Below are positions 5,777-6,940 of a stretch of DNA of 6,940 nt, piece after piece; position 1 is the first letter of the stretch, and each line of letters starts with the position of its first letter. The position numbers and the translations under genes were made by a program. The stretch covers positions 1 to 6,940 of the forward strand of contig SHXL01000147.1 of the NCBI GenBank assembly GCA_009693345.1, given 5' to 3'. Below the pieces are notes generated by a model that saw nothing but the letters and a program-made list of their open reading frames with translations, was not told the origin of the DNA and made no database searches. This DNA is from Betaproteobacteria bacterium (GTDB lineage Bacteria > Pseudomonadota > Gammaproteobacteria > Burkholderiales > SG8-39).

Positions 5777-6111
5777 TCTGCGCCTCCGCGGCGCTGGAGA
5801 ATTCCGGCATAGCGGTGCGCTTCGAGGTGCAATACTTCGGCGAGAACGCGCCGGCGTTCGTGGTACGTTTGGATGGGCGCGTCCACGGCTACCTCAACCG
5901 CTGCGGCCACATGCCGATGGAACTCGACTGGCGCGAAGGCGAAGTCTTCGACGCCGACGGGCGCAGTTTGATATGCTCGACGCACGGAGCGACCTACGCC
6001 GCCGGCAGCGGAAAGTGCCTCGGCGGGCCCTGCGGCAGCACGCCGCTCGTGTCCCTGCAGATTGACGAGCGGGACGGCAGCATCTACTTCAAGGGAATCG
6101 ACGATGGCTGA
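5755..6111 (+). CDS. Small Rieske [2Fe-2S] protein
   Basis: This 118-residue protein is a stand-alone Rieske domain. The cluster ligands are Cys50-Gly-His52 in NRCGHMPMEL and Cys74-Ser-Thr-His77 in ICSTHGATY, giving C-x-H, 21 residues, C-x-x-H. A GGPC segment (90-93) follows, as in many Rieske ferredoxins. The extra cysteines that form the disulphide of bc1-type Rieske proteins are absent, and there is no signal peptide or membrane helix, so a cytoplasmic ferredoxin-like electron carrier is most likely. Its redox partner is unknown; no oxygenase or reductase is beside it on this strand. A dioxygenase pair on the other strand is ring-opening, not a Rieske-dependent ring-hydroxylating enzyme, so no link follows. 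ATG at 5755 lies inside the HAD gene, and its stop overlaps sppA by 8 bases. Confidence 0.92.
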   Translation: MADSERLICASAALENSGIAVRFEVQYFGENAPAFVVRLDGRVHGYLNRCGHMPMELDWREGEVFDADGRSLICSTHGATYAAGSGKCLGGPCGSTPLVSLQIDERDGSIYFKGIDDG

Positions 6112-6940
6112 CAACGAGGGACAGTGGGAACGTGGTTTGCTCGAGAAGCTCGCCACCGAGGCGCTGAAGGAGCAAAAGCGCGCGCGCCGCTGGGGCATCT
6201 TCTGGAAGGTACTGACCTTTGCCTACATCACGGTGGTTATCGTGCTGGCAATCGACTGGAAGGGCGGGGACTCAAAGGGCGGGAAGCACACGGCGCTGGT
6301 CGAAATCAGCGGCATCATCGGTCCGGGAACCGACGCGAGCGCGGAGAAAGTGGCCACCGCGCTGCAGGCCGCGTTCAAGGACAAGAACACGCAAGGCGTG
6401 GTGGTGCGGATCAATTCGCCCGGCGGCAGCCCGGTCCAGTCGCAGAGCATCTACGACGAAATGAAGCGCCTGCGCGTGAAATACCCGGCGATCCCGCTGT
6501 ATGTGGTGGTGGAGGACCTGTGCGCTTCCGGCGGCTACTACGTCGCCGCGGCGGCGGACAGGATCTACGTCGCCAAGGGCAGCATCGTCGGCTCGATCGG
6601 CGTGCGCATGGACAGCTTCGGCGTGGTCGGCCTGATGGAGAAGATCGGCGTCGAGCGGCGGCTGATCACCGCCGGCAAGAACAAGGCGATGCTCGATCCG
6701 TTCCTGCCGGAGCAGGAATCGCACAAGCAGATCATCACCGGCCTGATCGGCGAGATCCACGACCAGTTCATCGCCGCGGTGCGCGAGGGACGCGGCAAGC
6801 GCCTGAAGGAAACCCCGGACATGTTTTCCGGGCTGATCTGGAGCGGCGCGAAAAGTATCGAGTTCGGGCTCGCGGACGCACTCGGCGGCCTGGACTACGT
6901 GGCGCGCGAGGTGGTCAAGGCTGAAGACATCGTCGACTAC
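6104..6940 (+). CDS. sppA: Signal peptide peptidase SppA-type S49 serine protease (3' end outside window)
   Basis: SppA digests cleaved signal peptides in the membrane using a Ser-Lys dyad. The visible 279 residues comprise a basic cytoplasmic N terminus (LKEQKRARRWG, 21-31), one membrane helix (about 33-50, FWKVLTFAYITVVIVLAI) and a periplasmic protease domain. RINSPGGSP (102-110) is the typical S49 block. The nucleophile is Ser142 in CASGGYY and the general base is probably Lys194 in AGKNKAM; the 52-residue gap equals that of Bacillus subtilis SppA (Ser147/Lys199). It looks like the short single-domain form rather than the duplicated E. coli form, but the end is missing. ATG at 6104 overlaps the Rieske stop by 8 bases (ATGGCTGA). 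It is the last visible gene of the rluC operon and is open to the right edge. Confidence 0.95.
   Translation, partial: MADNEGQWERGLLEKLATEALKEQKRARRWGIFWKVLTFAYITVVIVLAIDWKGGDSKGGKHTALVEISGIIGPGTDASAEKVATALQAAFKDKNTQGVVVRINSPGGSPVQSQSIYDEMKRLRVKYPAIPLYVVVEDLCASGGYYVAAAADRIYVAKGSIVGSIGVRMDSFGVVGLMEKIGVERRLITAGKNKAMLDPFLPEQESHKQIITGLIGEIHDQFIAAVREGRGKRLKETPDMFSGLIWSGAKSIEFGLADALGGLDYVAREVVKAEDIVDY

Noticed and set aside
6124..6924. A 266-codon plus-strand frame overlapping sppA
   Set aside because: It is another frame of sppA, Arg/Gly-rich, whereas the frame from 6104 shows the membrane helix and S49 catalytic motifs.

Overview
The window is GC-rich chromosomal DNA that looks betaproteobacterial. 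The evidence is an RNase E that starts MKRMLFNATQ and carries an Arg/Gln/Pro-rich tail, divergent from rluC, and a gene order of rluC, HAD phosphatase, Rieske protein and sppA. That order is familiar from Burkholderiales/Rhodocyclales-type genomes (from memory, not searched). No RNA genes, insertion sequences, phage genes or CRISPR arrays are visible.

Left part, minus strand (3536 down to 1): rne encodes a 920-residue RNase E/G-family endonuclease with all catalytic and zinc-link residues and a long low-complexity tail containing two tandem repeats. Only 15 bases after its stop comes a small LigA-like gene, which overlaps a LigB-like class III extradiol dioxygenase gene by 8 bases; the latter runs off the left edge. 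An aromatic ring-cleavage pair directly downstream of rne is an unexpected neighbour.

Middle (3537-3815): this 279-bp divergent spacer is the most interesting non-coding region. On the minus strand it has a good sigma70-type promoter (TTGCTT, 17 bp, TACAAT) whose -35 box lies inside rluC. The predicted transcript would begin with a 5'-terminal stem-loop and carry a leader of about 261 nt. That leader contains a 9-bp long-range inverted repeat and a hairpin that hides the rne Shine-Dalgarno sequence. An upstream AGGAG could compete for the same pairing arm. This resembles, by analogy only, the autoregulatory rne leader of Escherichia coli.

Right part, plus strand (3816-6940): six genes form a tightly packed operon in which every junction overlaps (4, 26, 4, 22 and 8 bases). 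They are rluC (23S rRNA pseudouridine synthase), a 51-residue protein, a 75-residue protein, a HAD-IA phosphatase, a small Rieske [2Fe-2S] protein, and the start of sppA (membrane-anchored S49 peptidase, cut by the right edge). The two small proteins have no function I can assign. The first looks like a stranded C-terminal tail of a larger protein, so the pair may be an unrecognised or decayed two-gene module captured by the operon.

As a whole the window pairs RNA decay (RNase E) with rRNA modification (RluC), with metabolic and membrane quality-control genes attached on either side. I see no complete new system. The strongest leads are the rne leader architecture and the small-gene pair.
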